Source of the DNA: Mucilaginibacter psychrotolerans
Lineage (GTDB): Bacteria; Bacteroidota; Bacteroidia; Sphingobacteriales; Sphingobacteriaceae
Assembly: GCF_004519315.1 (NCBI RefSeq)
Contig: NZ_SOZE01000014.1
Coordinates: 62,001-126,000, forward strand
Reading direction: 5' to 3'
DNA length: 64,000 nucleotides
Shown: in pieces, positions 33,305 to 40,875 of the stretch
Numbering within the stretch: position 1 is the stretch's first letter
Layout: each line of letters opens with the position of its first letter
Made by a program: the position numbers and the translations under genes
Notes under the pieces: generated by a model
Seen by the model: only the letters and a program-made list of their open reading frames with translations
What the model was told of the DNA's origin: nothing
The model's database searches: none

Positions 33305-34000
33305 TTAGCCCGATATGGCCAGCAAGTAGCTCATGTGCAAATCGGGCTCGGCCAGTGCTTTGGGCACGTAGTAAGGGCCACCCGCAAGGCGTATCTGCTG
33401 CCCCTGCGCTATGCCCTGCAATGTAACCGTTTGCACGCCTGCAGTCGTTTCCGGCTCGTTTAAAAAGTGGTAAGCGTATTCCGAAATGAGCAAATCATTG
33501 TTCAATTCCCGTGTTTTTGCCTGTAGCCTTGCTGTAATGTTTACCGGTAGGCCCATTACCGCCAGTTGAGGTGTACCCTCCAGCGAGAATTCATCTATAA
33601 AAACACGACCTGCGTGTAAGCCAGCACCCATTTCAAGCGGAGCGTTTTCGGTGTCGACAGCGTACGAATCGTTGAACAGGCCCACCGTGCGGAACATGGC
33701 TTTGGTTGCCAGATAGGCATTATTCACGGCCTCGGGAAGGCCATCCTGCAAACCGAATACCGCGTACAGGCTGTCGCCGGCGGTTTCTATCACCTTGCCG
33801 CTAAAGCTTTTGATAATTTGGTTAAATGCGGTGAACAAGCGGCGTACTATCTGGATAATGTGCTGCTCGGGCTGCGATACCATTAAGCCGGTAAAGTTGC
33901 GGATATCGAGGAACAGTATGGCCAGTTCCTTTTCTTCATATGGTATTGCCGTAGCTATGGCCGGCAACAGTGTGTTGTGGGTGAGGTTATTGTTTTTCAC
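33305..34000 (-). CDS. Class III nucleotide cyclase, catalytic domain only
   Basis: This 231-residue protein is almost entirely a class III adenylate/guanylate cyclase domain. Both metal-binding Asp are present (Asp32 in FLDIRNFT and Asp76 in GDSLYAVFG), as are the transition-state Asn154 and Arg158 in GLPVNITAR. The base-selecting position that is Lys in adenylate cyclases is Glu72, as in guanylate cyclases. The second base-contact position is not a clear Asp, Thr or Cys. No membrane or sensor domain is attached. The start codon is GTG (33998-34000). Which nucleotide it cyclises is open. Confidence 0.87.
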   Translation of the reverse strand: MKNNNLTHNTLLPAIATAIPYEEKELAILFLDIRNFTGLMVSQPEQHIIQIVRRLFTAFNQIIKSFSGKVIETAGDSLYAVFGLQDGLPEAVNNAYLATKAMFRTVGLFNDSYAVDTENAPLEMGAGLHAGRVFIDEFSLEGTPQLAVMGLPVNITARLQAKTRELNNDLLISEYAYHFLNEPETTAGVQTVTLQGIAQGQQIRLAGGPYYVPKALAEPDLHMSYLLAISG

Positions 34001-34041
34001 GAGTAGGTATGTTTATTACCTATCAGACGACCAATAGCGCC

Positions 34042-34061
34042 GAACATTTCAAAAAATGTTC
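34042..34061 (+). terminator. Hairpin GAACATTT/AAATGTTC followed by T6
   Basis: A perfect eight-base stem with four-base loop is followed on the plus strand by AGTTTTTT. No plus-strand gene lies directly upstream, so it is an orphan terminator-like structure in the gap between two minus-strand genes. Confidence 0.4.
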
Positions 34062-34124
34062 AGTTTTTTATTTGCTGATGATTTGATGACAATAAGAGGA
34101 CTACGAACGATAGATTGGTTAGTA

Positions 34125-35174
34125 TCAATCCCAACCGTCATTGCCGCCGCCGGTAGTCTTTGGCTGGGGTATTTCTTTTAGTTTGATGAAGTGTCCGTTC
34201 TGATGATCGATCATCATTTCATAAGTAAGCTCGTTACCAAAACCTATAGCAAGGTTGCTTGCAACTCCCGTAACGGTACTATCAACTATTAGATCAACGG
34301 GGTTGGTGTGCGCATACGCAATTCCGGTGAATTTAAATTCTCCATTAACTTTGGTTAGCGGGTAAAAGCCGTAGTCGGTAGCGATGTAGGGAGTGCCATT
34401 GTACACTATAGCATATATTTTCTTTAGTTTAACATCCCTTAATTTCCCCTTTTCGTCGGGCGCCTGCACATTTCCTTCTATAACATGATTACCCAGCACC
34501 GTAATTTCTTTATCGGGGAGCTGGTTTTTGAAGGCTTTATAGCTTAAGTACACACCGTTAGTGTAGGTATTGGTGTTGTACAGTTTCAGCGGTATTTTTT
34601 CAATGCTGTCTATGTGTGCAAGATCACGGTCGGTATAAACCCGTCCTCCCGAAACCGGTGCTAACAGCAAGGTGGAGCGGATAAACGCTGTAAATATTTC
34701 ACTGCCGGTGCGGAGCAGTCTGTTGGTTACATCTAATTTGGAGTTTAGATAAATGAGCGTGTCCAATGTATTAATGTTTTCTATGTAGTGATTAGTTCTA
34801 GCGAACATTTCTGCTTTTATAACGCAATAACCTGCCTCATTTACGCCACCGGTGATCTCGGCATAATTAAATTGCCGCAGATATAAAAACAATTTTGCAT
34901 GATCTGCATCGGTACCAATCAGCGAATTGAAGATATTTTGTACGTCAGTCGATAAGGTGTTAGGCGACACAACCATTGAAGACGCGTTTGAAATACCAGT
35001 GTGTACGACGCCTAAGTGCCGGATATCACTGCGTGCATCTATCAAGGCTATCAAACTATATAAACTATGTTCGACTTTTGTTGGCGACAATGTAGGTTTG
35101 AAATCTACTTTGCTTTGTGCAAAAATGTTCGAAAGCGAAAGTGTAAAAGCTATGGCGAGTATTGTTTTTTTCAT
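34125..35174 (-). CDS. Secreted protein of unknown function
   Basis: This 349-residue protein has a signal peptide (MKKTILAIAFTLSLSNIFAQ). The mature part begins with a helical stretch (LYSLIALIDARSDIRHLGVV) and ends in a glycine-rich acidic tail (GGGNDGWD). No known domain was recognised. The frame stays open to 35354, but the upstream part has no protein-like features, so the start is set at 35172-35174. It is transcribed alone. Confidence 0.75.
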   Translation of the reverse strand: MKKTILAIAFTLSLSNIFAQSKVDFKPTLSPTKVEHSLYSLIALIDARSDIRHLGVVHTGISNASSMVVSPNTLSTDVQNIFNSLIGTDADHAKLFLYLRQFNYAEITGGVNEAGYCVIKAEMFARTNHYIENINTLDTLIYLNSKLDVTNRLLRTGSEIFTAFIRSTLLLAPVSGGRVYTDRDLAHIDSIEKIPLKLYNTNTYTNGVYLSYKAFKNQLPDKEITVLGNHVIEGNVQAPDEKGKLRDVKLKKIYAIVYNGTPYIATDYGFYPLTKVNGEFKFTGIAYAHTNPVDLIVDSTVTGVASNLAIGFGNELTYEMMIDHQNGHFIKLKEIPQPKTTGGGNDGWD

Positions 35175-35323
35175 TACAATAAGGTTGGGGCAAAGGTAAT
35201 TTTTTCCTTCGGAAGATAGCGCATCAACTGAAGCACCAGAGCTGCCTAAATATAAAATTTTGTCACGATAGAGCGGCGGGAGGGGCGAACGCGAATGGGC
35301 GAAAGAGAAAACTCGTTGGTTAT

Positions 35324-35365
35324 GCAAAGCGCGCCTTGCAATTTTGCTATGCAAATCCGCTTTGC
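35324..35365. repeat. Inverted repeat in the 334-base gap before cysN's end
   Basis: GCAAAGCG (35324-35331) and CGCTTTGC (35358-35365) face each other, with TTGCAATTTTGCTATGCAAA words between them. Apart from this and the terminator at 35436-35469 no gene is seen in 35175-35508. Confidence 0.5.
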
Positions 35366-35435
35366 GTGTCTAACAACACAACTCCCTCGTTCCTCTGTTC
35401 AATATGACAGGGGGAGAGAGGTGCCTAAAAACAAC

Positions 35436-35469
35436 AAACCCCGCACGAGTTGCACCTCGCGCAGGGTTT
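35436..35469 (-). terminator. Terminator of the sulfate-assimilation operon
   Basis: AAACCCCGCACGAG and CTCGCGCAGGGTTT form a 14-base stem with two positions that pair as wobble on one strand, 40 bases after the cysN stop. A T-rich stretch follows on the minus strand. Confidence 0.75.
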
Positions 35470-35508
35470 TACTGCTCACTTTAACAGCATATAATTGGTC
35501 AATTATAT

Positions 35509-36759
35509 TTAATCTACGGCCTGCCTTAGCATCAGCGCGCCCACGGTAACATTGGTGCGGCTATCGATGATGATAGCGCCACCGTTGGCTTTGTTGATCT
35601 GGTAAGGGTCGAAGGCTAAAGGCTCGGCGGTTTTGATAACGATGCGGCCGATGTCGTTCAGCTTGAAATCTTCATCGTAATCTTTCTCGAGCGTGTTGAT
35701 GTTCACTTTATAAAGCACCTCGCTTATTTTGCAGCGGATGGTTTTGGTGTTGTGCTGCACCAGGTAGGTGAGCGTGGTATCCAACGGGCGGGTGTCCATC
35801 CAGCAAAGGTCGGCTTCTATCAGGTTCGATAGCTGTGGCTGTCCTGCGCTGTTAACGATGATGTCGCCACGGCTGATATCGATATTATCTGCCAGGTGTA
35901 CCGTTACCGATTTGCCTGCCAGTGCTTCTTTAAGCTCTTTATCGTAAAATTCTATTTTAGATATGGTGGAGCTAAAGCCCGAAGGCAATACAGTTACTTT
36001 ATCGTTCACTTTAAAAGAACCGCTGCTTACGCGGCCAGCGTAGCCACGATAATCGTGCAGCTCATCTGTCTGCGGGCGTACCACCCACTGTACAGGCAGG
36101 CGTGCATGTGCCGAAGCATCGTCTATCTCCAGTTCCACATTTTCTAAATGGGTAAGTAAGCTATCGCCGGTGTACCAGCTTATTTTTGCAGATGGGTACA
36201 CAATGTTATCGCCTTTTAATGCGCTTACGGGGATGTAGGTAATATTTTTTAACCCAACTTTACCGGCCAGCACTTTGTAATCGGCAACTATTTTGTTGAA
36301 TACATCTTCGTTGTAATCAACCATATCCATTTTGTTTACGGCAACTACTACCTGCTGTATCTGCAGTAGCGACACCAAAAAGGAGTGACGGGTAGTTTGC
36401 TCGATAACCCCTTTACGTGCATCTATTAAAATAATAGCCAAACCTGCGTTACTGGCGCCGGTAACCATGTTGCGGGTGTACTGGATATGCCCCGGCGCAT
36501 CGGCAATAATGAATTTGCGTTTATCCGTTTCGAAGTATTTGTAGGCCACATCAATGGTAATGCCCTGCTCGCGTTCGGCTTTAAGTCCGTCGGTAAGGAT
36601 GGCAAGGTCGATGCTGCCATCGTCGTTTTTACGGTTTGATGCGTGGAGGGCTTCCAACTGGTCAACCAATATGGCCTCACTATCGTACAGCAGGCGGCCA
36701 ATCAATGTGCTCTTGCCATCGTCTACACTGCCTGCAGTTATAAATTTTAAAATGTCCAT
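35509..36759 (-). CDS. cysN: Sulfate adenylyltransferase large (GTPase) subunit
   Basis: With CysD this makes adenosine 5'-phosphosulfate from sulfate and ATP, driven by GTP hydrolysis. The 416-residue protein has the G motifs GSVDDGKSTLIG (P-loop), DAPGHIQYTRNM and NKMD, followed by EF-Tu-like beta-barrel domains. It lacks the C-terminal APS kinase (CysC) found in fused NodQ-type proteins, consistent with direct APS reduction by the CysH here. It is the last gene of the operon but is separated from cysD by 212 bases containing repeats. Confidence 0.95.
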   Translation of the reverse strand: MDILKFITAGSVDDGKSTLIGRLLYDSEAILVDQLEALHASNRKNDDGSIDLAILTDGLKAEREQGITIDVAYKYFETDKRKFIIADAPGHIQYTRNMVTGASNAGLAIILIDARKGVIEQTTRHSFLVSLLQIQQVVVAVNKMDMVDYNEDVFNKIVADYKVLAGKVGLKNITYIPVSALKGDNIVYPSAKISWYTGDSLLTHLENVELEIDDASAHARLPVQWVVRPQTDELHDYRGYAGRVSSGSFKVNDKVTVLPSGFSSTISKIEFYDKELKEALAGKSVTVHLADNIDISRGDIIVNSAGQPQLSNLIEADLCWMDTRPLDTTLTYLVQHNTKTIRCKISEVLYKVNINTLEKDYDEDFKLNDIGRIVIKTAEPLAFDPYQINKANGGAIIIDSRTNVTVGALMLRQAVD

Positions 36760-36836
36760 GTTCTATATTTCGGAATTATCTAACTCCTAATTGCTTGTCG
36801 TATATTTTACTCACCCCGGCTACGCTATCGCTGACC

Positions 36837-36866
36837 GACCCTCTCTGCTTCGCAAAGAGGGTGAGC
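36837..36866. repeat. Hairpin in the cysD-cysN gap
   Basis: ACCCTCT and AGAGGGT pair across CTGCTTCGCA-type loop sequence. It lies in the 212-base gap that interrupts the otherwise overlapping cys genes. Confidence 0.5.
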
Positions 36867-36930
36867 TGCAGCATGACTTGGTTTTTTGTTTTCTTCCATA
36901 GCGACCGGTTTCAAACCCACCGCTATTTCT

Positions 36931-36975
36931 CCGGATGTTTCCAATCCGAAATCCAAAATCCGGATTCCGACATCA
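36931..36975. repeat. Iterated-word stretch (word AATCCGAA) in the cysD-cysN gap
   Basis: CCAATCCGAAATCC, AAAATCCGGATTCC and GACATC form a run of ATCCGAA-like words just downstream of the cysD stop codon, of the same kind as the other word repeats in the window. Confidence 0.5.
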
Positions 36976-37878
36976 AAAATATCCCCCTTTTTTACGCTCT
37001 TCCATGGCGGCTTCGCTTACTTTATCGTCCATGCGGGCGCCGCGTTCGCTTATTTTAGAGGATGCTATTTCATCAATAATATCGTCTATTTCAAAAGCGT
37101 ATGATTCTACAGCCGCGGTGCAGGTCATGTCGCCCACGGTGCGGAAGCGTACGTTTTTATTTTCTATCTTATCATCTGCATCCATATTTAAAAATGGCGA
37201 TGCAGCCATCAGCTGGCCGTTGCGGGTGATGCAATCGCGCTGGTGTGCAAAATATATCGTTGGTAGCGCGATATTTTCGCGGCGGATGTAGTTCCAAACG
37301 TCCAGCTCTGTCCAGTTGCTTATCGGGAACACGCGTACGTTTTCACCCTTGTGTATTTTGCCGTTATAAATGTTCCAAAGCTCGGGGCGCTGGCGTTTAG
37401 GGTCCCATTGGCCAAATTCGTCGCGAACCGAAAAGATGCGTTCTTTAGCGCGGGCCTTTTCCTCATCGCGGCGGGCACCGCCTATACACGCATCAAACTG
37501 GTGTTTGGCAATGGTATCTAAAAGTGTAACGGTTTGCAAAGCGTTCCTGCTGGCATTTTTGCCTTTCTGCTCTATCACCTTGCCCTCGTCAATGCTATCC
37601 TGTACATGGCCCACGATGAGTTTTTCGCCTATGCGGGCTATCATATCATCGCGGTAAGTAATGGTTTCCTCAAAATTGTGCCCGGTATCTATATGCACCA
37701 GCGGGAAAGGGAACTTGCCCGGGCGAAAGGCCTTTAAAGCCAAATGTACCAGGGTAATGGAATCCTTACCGCCCGAAAATAATAACGCAGGCTTCTCGAA
37801 CTGCCCGGCTACTTCGCGCAAAATATATATGGCCTCAGCCTCTAACTCGTCCAGGTAATCTAACCGGTATTTGCTCAT
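36973..37878 (-). CDS. cysD: Sulfate adenylyltransferase small subunit
   Basis: This 301-residue ATP-pyrophosphatase-type subunit performs adenylyl transfer to sulfate. The PP-loop is FSGGKDSITL, and the protein has the family's HIDTGHNFEE, RRDEEKARAKER and FPISNWTELDVWNYI segments. It overlaps the end of cysH by four bases (ATGA), so translation is coupled. Confidence 0.96.
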   Translation of the reverse strand: MSKYRLDYLDELEAEAIYILREVAGQFEKPALLFSGGKDSITLVHLALKAFRPGKFPFPLVHIDTGHNFEETITYRDDMIARIGEKLIVGHVQDSIDEGKVIEQKGKNASRNALQTVTLLDTIAKHQFDACIGGARRDEEKARAKERIFSVRDEFGQWDPKRQRPELWNIYNGKIHKGENVRVFPISNWTELDVWNYIRRENIALPTIYFAHQRDCITRNGQLMAASPFLNMDADDKIENKNVRFRTVGDMTCTAAVESYAFEIDDIIDEIASSKISERGARMDDKVSEAAMEERKKGGYF

Positions 37879-38594
37879 TCCTTTAAATCATTTAGTTCAA
37901 CTGCATGCAGGCCGCATTCTTTTTTACTTTGGTCTTCCCACCACCAGCGCCCGGCCCTGAAATCCTCTCCGGGTTGTACGGCGCGGGTGCATGGCGCACA
38001 GCCAATGCTGGGGAAACCCCTGTCGTGCAGTGTATTGTAGGGTATATTGTATTGTTTAATGTATACTTTTACGTCGTCTAAAGTCCAACTGAAGATGGGG
38101 TGGTACTTAAACAGGTTATTACCATTATCCCACTCCACATTATTCATGTCTTCACGGTTGGCACTTTGGTCTGCACGGATACCGGTTACCCAAAGTTTAT
38201 TACCCGCAACGGCGCGGTGCAATGGCTCTATCTTGCGGATACCGCAGCATTGCTTACGGTTCTCTACCGATTCATAGAAGCTGTTTGGGCCCTTGGTGTT
38301 TACCATGGCTTCCAAAGCGGTATGCTCGGGGTAATAGGCGTGGATGGGTTTACCGTAAATTTCCATTGTTCGGTTCCAAACATAATAAGTTTCGGGGAAC
38401 AAGCGGCCTGTTTCCAGCGTGAAAACTTTAATGGGGATATCATTGGCGAATATCATGTGCGTAATCACCTGGTCTTCCCAACCAAAGCTGGTAGAAAATA
38501 CGATTTCGCCGGGAAACTCTGCCGCTAAAGCACGTAATGCGTCTACAGGCTGCTGCCCAACAATCAATTGCGATATGTAATTAGTATCTGACAC
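37875..38594 (-). CDS. cysH: Assimilatory APS reductase (iron-sulfur type)
   Basis: The enzyme reduces adenylylsulfate to sulfite with thioredoxin. The 239-residue protein has the iron-sulfur signature of APS reductases: Cys116-Cys117 in RKQCCGIRK and Cys199-x-x-Cys202 in GCAPCTRA, with the catalytic Cys227 in KKECGLH. PAPS-specific enzymes lack the first four Cys, so APS is the expected substrate; the lack of cysC agrees. The start codon is GTG (38592-38594), directly abutting the stop of the upstream fusion gene with no gap. Confidence 0.95.
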   Translation of the reverse strand: MSDTNYISQLIVGQQPVDALRALAAEFPGEIVFSTSFGWEDQVITHMIFANDIPIKVFTLETGRLFPETYYVWNRTMEIYGKPIHAYYPEHTALEAMVNTKGPNSFYESVENRKQCCGIRKIEPLHRAVAGNKLWVTGIRADQSANREDMNNVEWDNGNNLFKYHPIFSWTLDDVKVYIKQYNIPYNTLHDRGFPSIGCAPCTRAVQPGEDFRAGRWWWEDQSKKECGLHAVELNDLKE

Positions 38595-40106
38595 TTAAAT
38601 TAACTTAAATATAAATAAACCAACGCTGCGCAGGCTTATTAAAATAACAATTACTGCTACAGCGAACATAATAGCTTTTGCTGATATTTTGTTAGAAATT
38701 CGGGCTGCGACCGGTGATGCCAACGCACTGCCTATAACAAGTCCTGCCACTGCCTCCCAATGTTTCCCATTAAGCATCAATATAAAAGTAGCAGAGCTAA
38801 CCAGCGCAATAAAAAAGCGCGAAAGCTTTACTGTGCCTAATGAAAAACGCGGGTGTCGGCCACCTGCTATCAGTGTGGATAATACAATAGAGCCCCAGCC
38901 TCCGCCGCCAACGGCATCGATAAAACCACCACCCAAGCCAAGCAGCGGTATGCGTTTTATTTTGGCAGTGGTGCGTTTACGGTTAATATTGATGGCTTTA
39001 GACAGGATAACAAAGCCCAATATTAAGGTATAAAGCGATACCAGTGGCTTGGTATAAACGCTGTAATGTTCTAATGATGATACCAGGTAAGCACCCGTGG
39101 CGGCACCCACGATGCCGGGTATAAGGAGCAGTTTAAACAGCTTCCAGTTTACATTACCCATACGGTAGTGCATCCACCCGGCAATGCCGTTGCTTAGTAT
39201 CTCTGATAAATGCACGCCCATACTTGCCGAAGCTGGGGGGATGCCCATAGAAAGGGAAAACGTTGTAGAAGTAACCCCGTACGACATGCCTATTGCGCCA
39301 TCAATCAAAGCAAAGACAAAACCTGCGCCTAAAAAGTAATAGAATTGCGGGTTAACGTTAGTTACAAACGATTGGAAGGCCGGTTCTCTAAACCAAAGTG
39401 AAGTGATAGTGATTGCAAGGAAAGCTACAAAAGCGCTCCAAACTACCAATTTTATAGCGTTAAAGCTGGGCGGTTTTTTGCCGCCTACCAAAATTGCGGT
39501 TACCCGGTTTAGTTCCTCTACTTTATAAGCAAAATCTCCGGATAGTTTGTTCCTTATCTGGCTCATCTGCTGTAGGGTAGTATCCAATTCATCGGGCAAT
39601 GCCTCGCTAAAAACTTCCTTAAGGCGTTTGGCTACTGTTGGCGATTTACCGTTGGTAGAAATGCCGATCTTCAAATCGCCTTTTTGCACGATGGAGCCGA
39701 GATAAAAATCGCAGAGATCCGGCTTATCGGCCACGTTGATCAGCAGCTTACGATCGTGTGCCGACTGGCGGATATAAGCATTAAGCTCTACATCATCGGT
39801 TGCGGCAATAACCAGGTCGGCATTGTCCAAATCAGTATCTACAAATGCTTTTTGCACCAAGGTGAGCTTTGGTGTGCCGGCTGCCAGCGCCTCTACCTGG
39901 GGCAGAAAAGTTTTTGCAATAACGGTTACTGCCGCATCGTGGCTATTGTTCAGCATGGCTGTTAGCTTTTCCAGGCCAACATTGCCACCGCCAACAAGCA
40001 CGGTATGCAGGTTATTCAGCTTTAAAAACACAGGGAACAATTGATTTCCCTCAGATTTTTGCGGCGGAACGTCCGTTATATGATTATTCCTGGGCAACGA
40101 TGTCAT
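38595..40106 (-). CDS. Fusion of siroheme synthase N-domain with a TSUP (TauE/SafE) transporter
   Basis: This 503-residue protein has two parts. Residues ~15-215 form a precorrin-2 dehydrogenase/ferrochelatase domain as in Met8p and CysG-B (VFLKLNNLHTVLVGGGNVGLEKL, VIAATDDVELNAYI, LINVADKPDLCDFYLGSIVQKGDLKIGISTNGKSP). The remaining ~270 residues hold about eight membrane spans of a TSUP permease (LGAGFVFALIDGAIGMSYGVTSTTF, GGGFIDAVGGGGWGSIV). The first part should finish siroheme for the sulfite reductase, and the second probably moves sulfate, sulfite or another sulfur anion. It starts 23 bases inside the end of cobA. The fused arrangement is unusual relative to the separate proteins of well-studied species. 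Confidence 0.9.
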   Translation of the reverse strand: MTSLPRNNHITDVPPQKSEGNQLFPVFLKLNNLHTVLVGGGNVGLEKLTAMLNNSHDAAVTVIAKTFLPQVEALAAGTPKLTLVQKAFVDTDLDNADLVIAATDDVELNAYIRQSAHDRKLLINVADKPDLCDFYLGSIVQKGDLKIGISTNGKSPTVAKRLKEVFSEALPDELDTTLQQMSQIRNKLSGDFAYKVEELNRVTAILVGGKKPPSFNAIKLVVWSAFVAFLAITITSLWFREPAFQSFVTNVNPQFYYFLGAGFVFALIDGAIGMSYGVTSTTFSLSMGIPPASASMGVHLSEILSNGIAGWMHYRMGNVNWKLFKLLLIPGIVGAATGAYLVSSLEHYSVYTKPLVSLYTLILGFVILSKAININRKRTTAKIKRIPLLGLGGGFIDAVGGGGWGSIVLSTLIAGGRHPRFSLGTVKLSRFFIALVSSATFILMLNGKHWEAVAGLVIGSALASPVAARISNKISAKAIMFAVAVIVILISLRSVGLFIFKLI

Positions 40107-40875
40107 AAAATTCCCTGATGGGCTGAAACTTTGGATGTAAGGAAACCACTTCGCCAAAAACAATTAAGGCAGGGGAGGTGATGCCGTTATCTTCGGCTGC
40201 TTCCACAATGGTGTTCACGGTACCTACCACTACTTTTTCGTTATCAGTTGTACCGCTTTGTATCACGGCAACGGGCAGCCTGTGTTTGCCTTCGGCCTTA
40301 AATATCTCTGCAATTTGGGCAAGTTTGTGTATGCCCATCAATACAACTACAGTAGCATTGGTTTTAGCGGCAGCGTACAAGTCCGCAGATACCTTACCAT
40401 CGCTGGTAGTGCCTGTTACTACCCAAAAGCTTTCGCTTAAGCCACGGTGTGTTACAGGTATGCCTTGCAAGCCCGGTACACCTATGGAACTGGATATCCC
40501 CGGGATAACCTGTGCCGGGATGCTGTAATCTGCAGCATGATCTAATTCCTCGTACCCGCGACCGAATACGAATGGGTCGCCGCCTTTTAAGCGGACAACA
40601 TGGCCATAGTTCAAGGCGTAGTCGATCATCAGTTTATTGATGTTCTCCTGCGAAAAGGAATGGTCGCCGCTGCGTTTGCCTACGTACACTTTGGTGGCGT
40701 GCTCAGGGGCAAACTCTAATAGTTCTTCATTCACCAGTGCATCGTACAAAACCACATCGGCAGTTTGCAGGGCTTTGATGCCTTTTATCGTAATGAGTTC
40801 GGCATCGCCGGGGCCTGCGCCCACTAAGGTAACGCGTGGCTCTTTTACAGTTGTTTTTGTTTGCGTTTGTATCAT
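40084..40875 (-). CDS. cobA: Uroporphyrinogen-III C-methyltransferase
   Basis: The enzyme methylates uroporphyrinogen III twice with S-adenosylmethionine to give precorrin-2, the precursor of siroheme. The 263-residue length is typical of the single-domain form. It has VGAGPGDAELITIKGIKAL at the N-terminus, the VVRLKGGDPFVFGRG motif and PGISSSIGVPGLQGIPVTHRG. It overlaps the sulfite reductase gene by four bases (ATGA) and the downstream fusion gene by 23. Confidence 0.96.
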   Translation of the reverse strand: MIQTQTKTTVKEPRVTLVGAGPGDAELITIKGIKALQTADVVLYDALVNEELLEFAPEHATKVYVGKRSGDHSFSQENINKLMIDYALNYGHVVRLKGGDPFVFGRGYEELDHAADYSIPAQVIPGISSSIGVPGLQGIPVTHRGLSESFWVVTGTTSDGKVSADLYAAAKTNATVVVLMGIHKLAQIAEIFKAEGKHRLPVAVIQSGTTDNEKVVVGTVNTIVEAAEDNGITSPALIVFGEVVSLHPKFQPIREFYDIVAQE

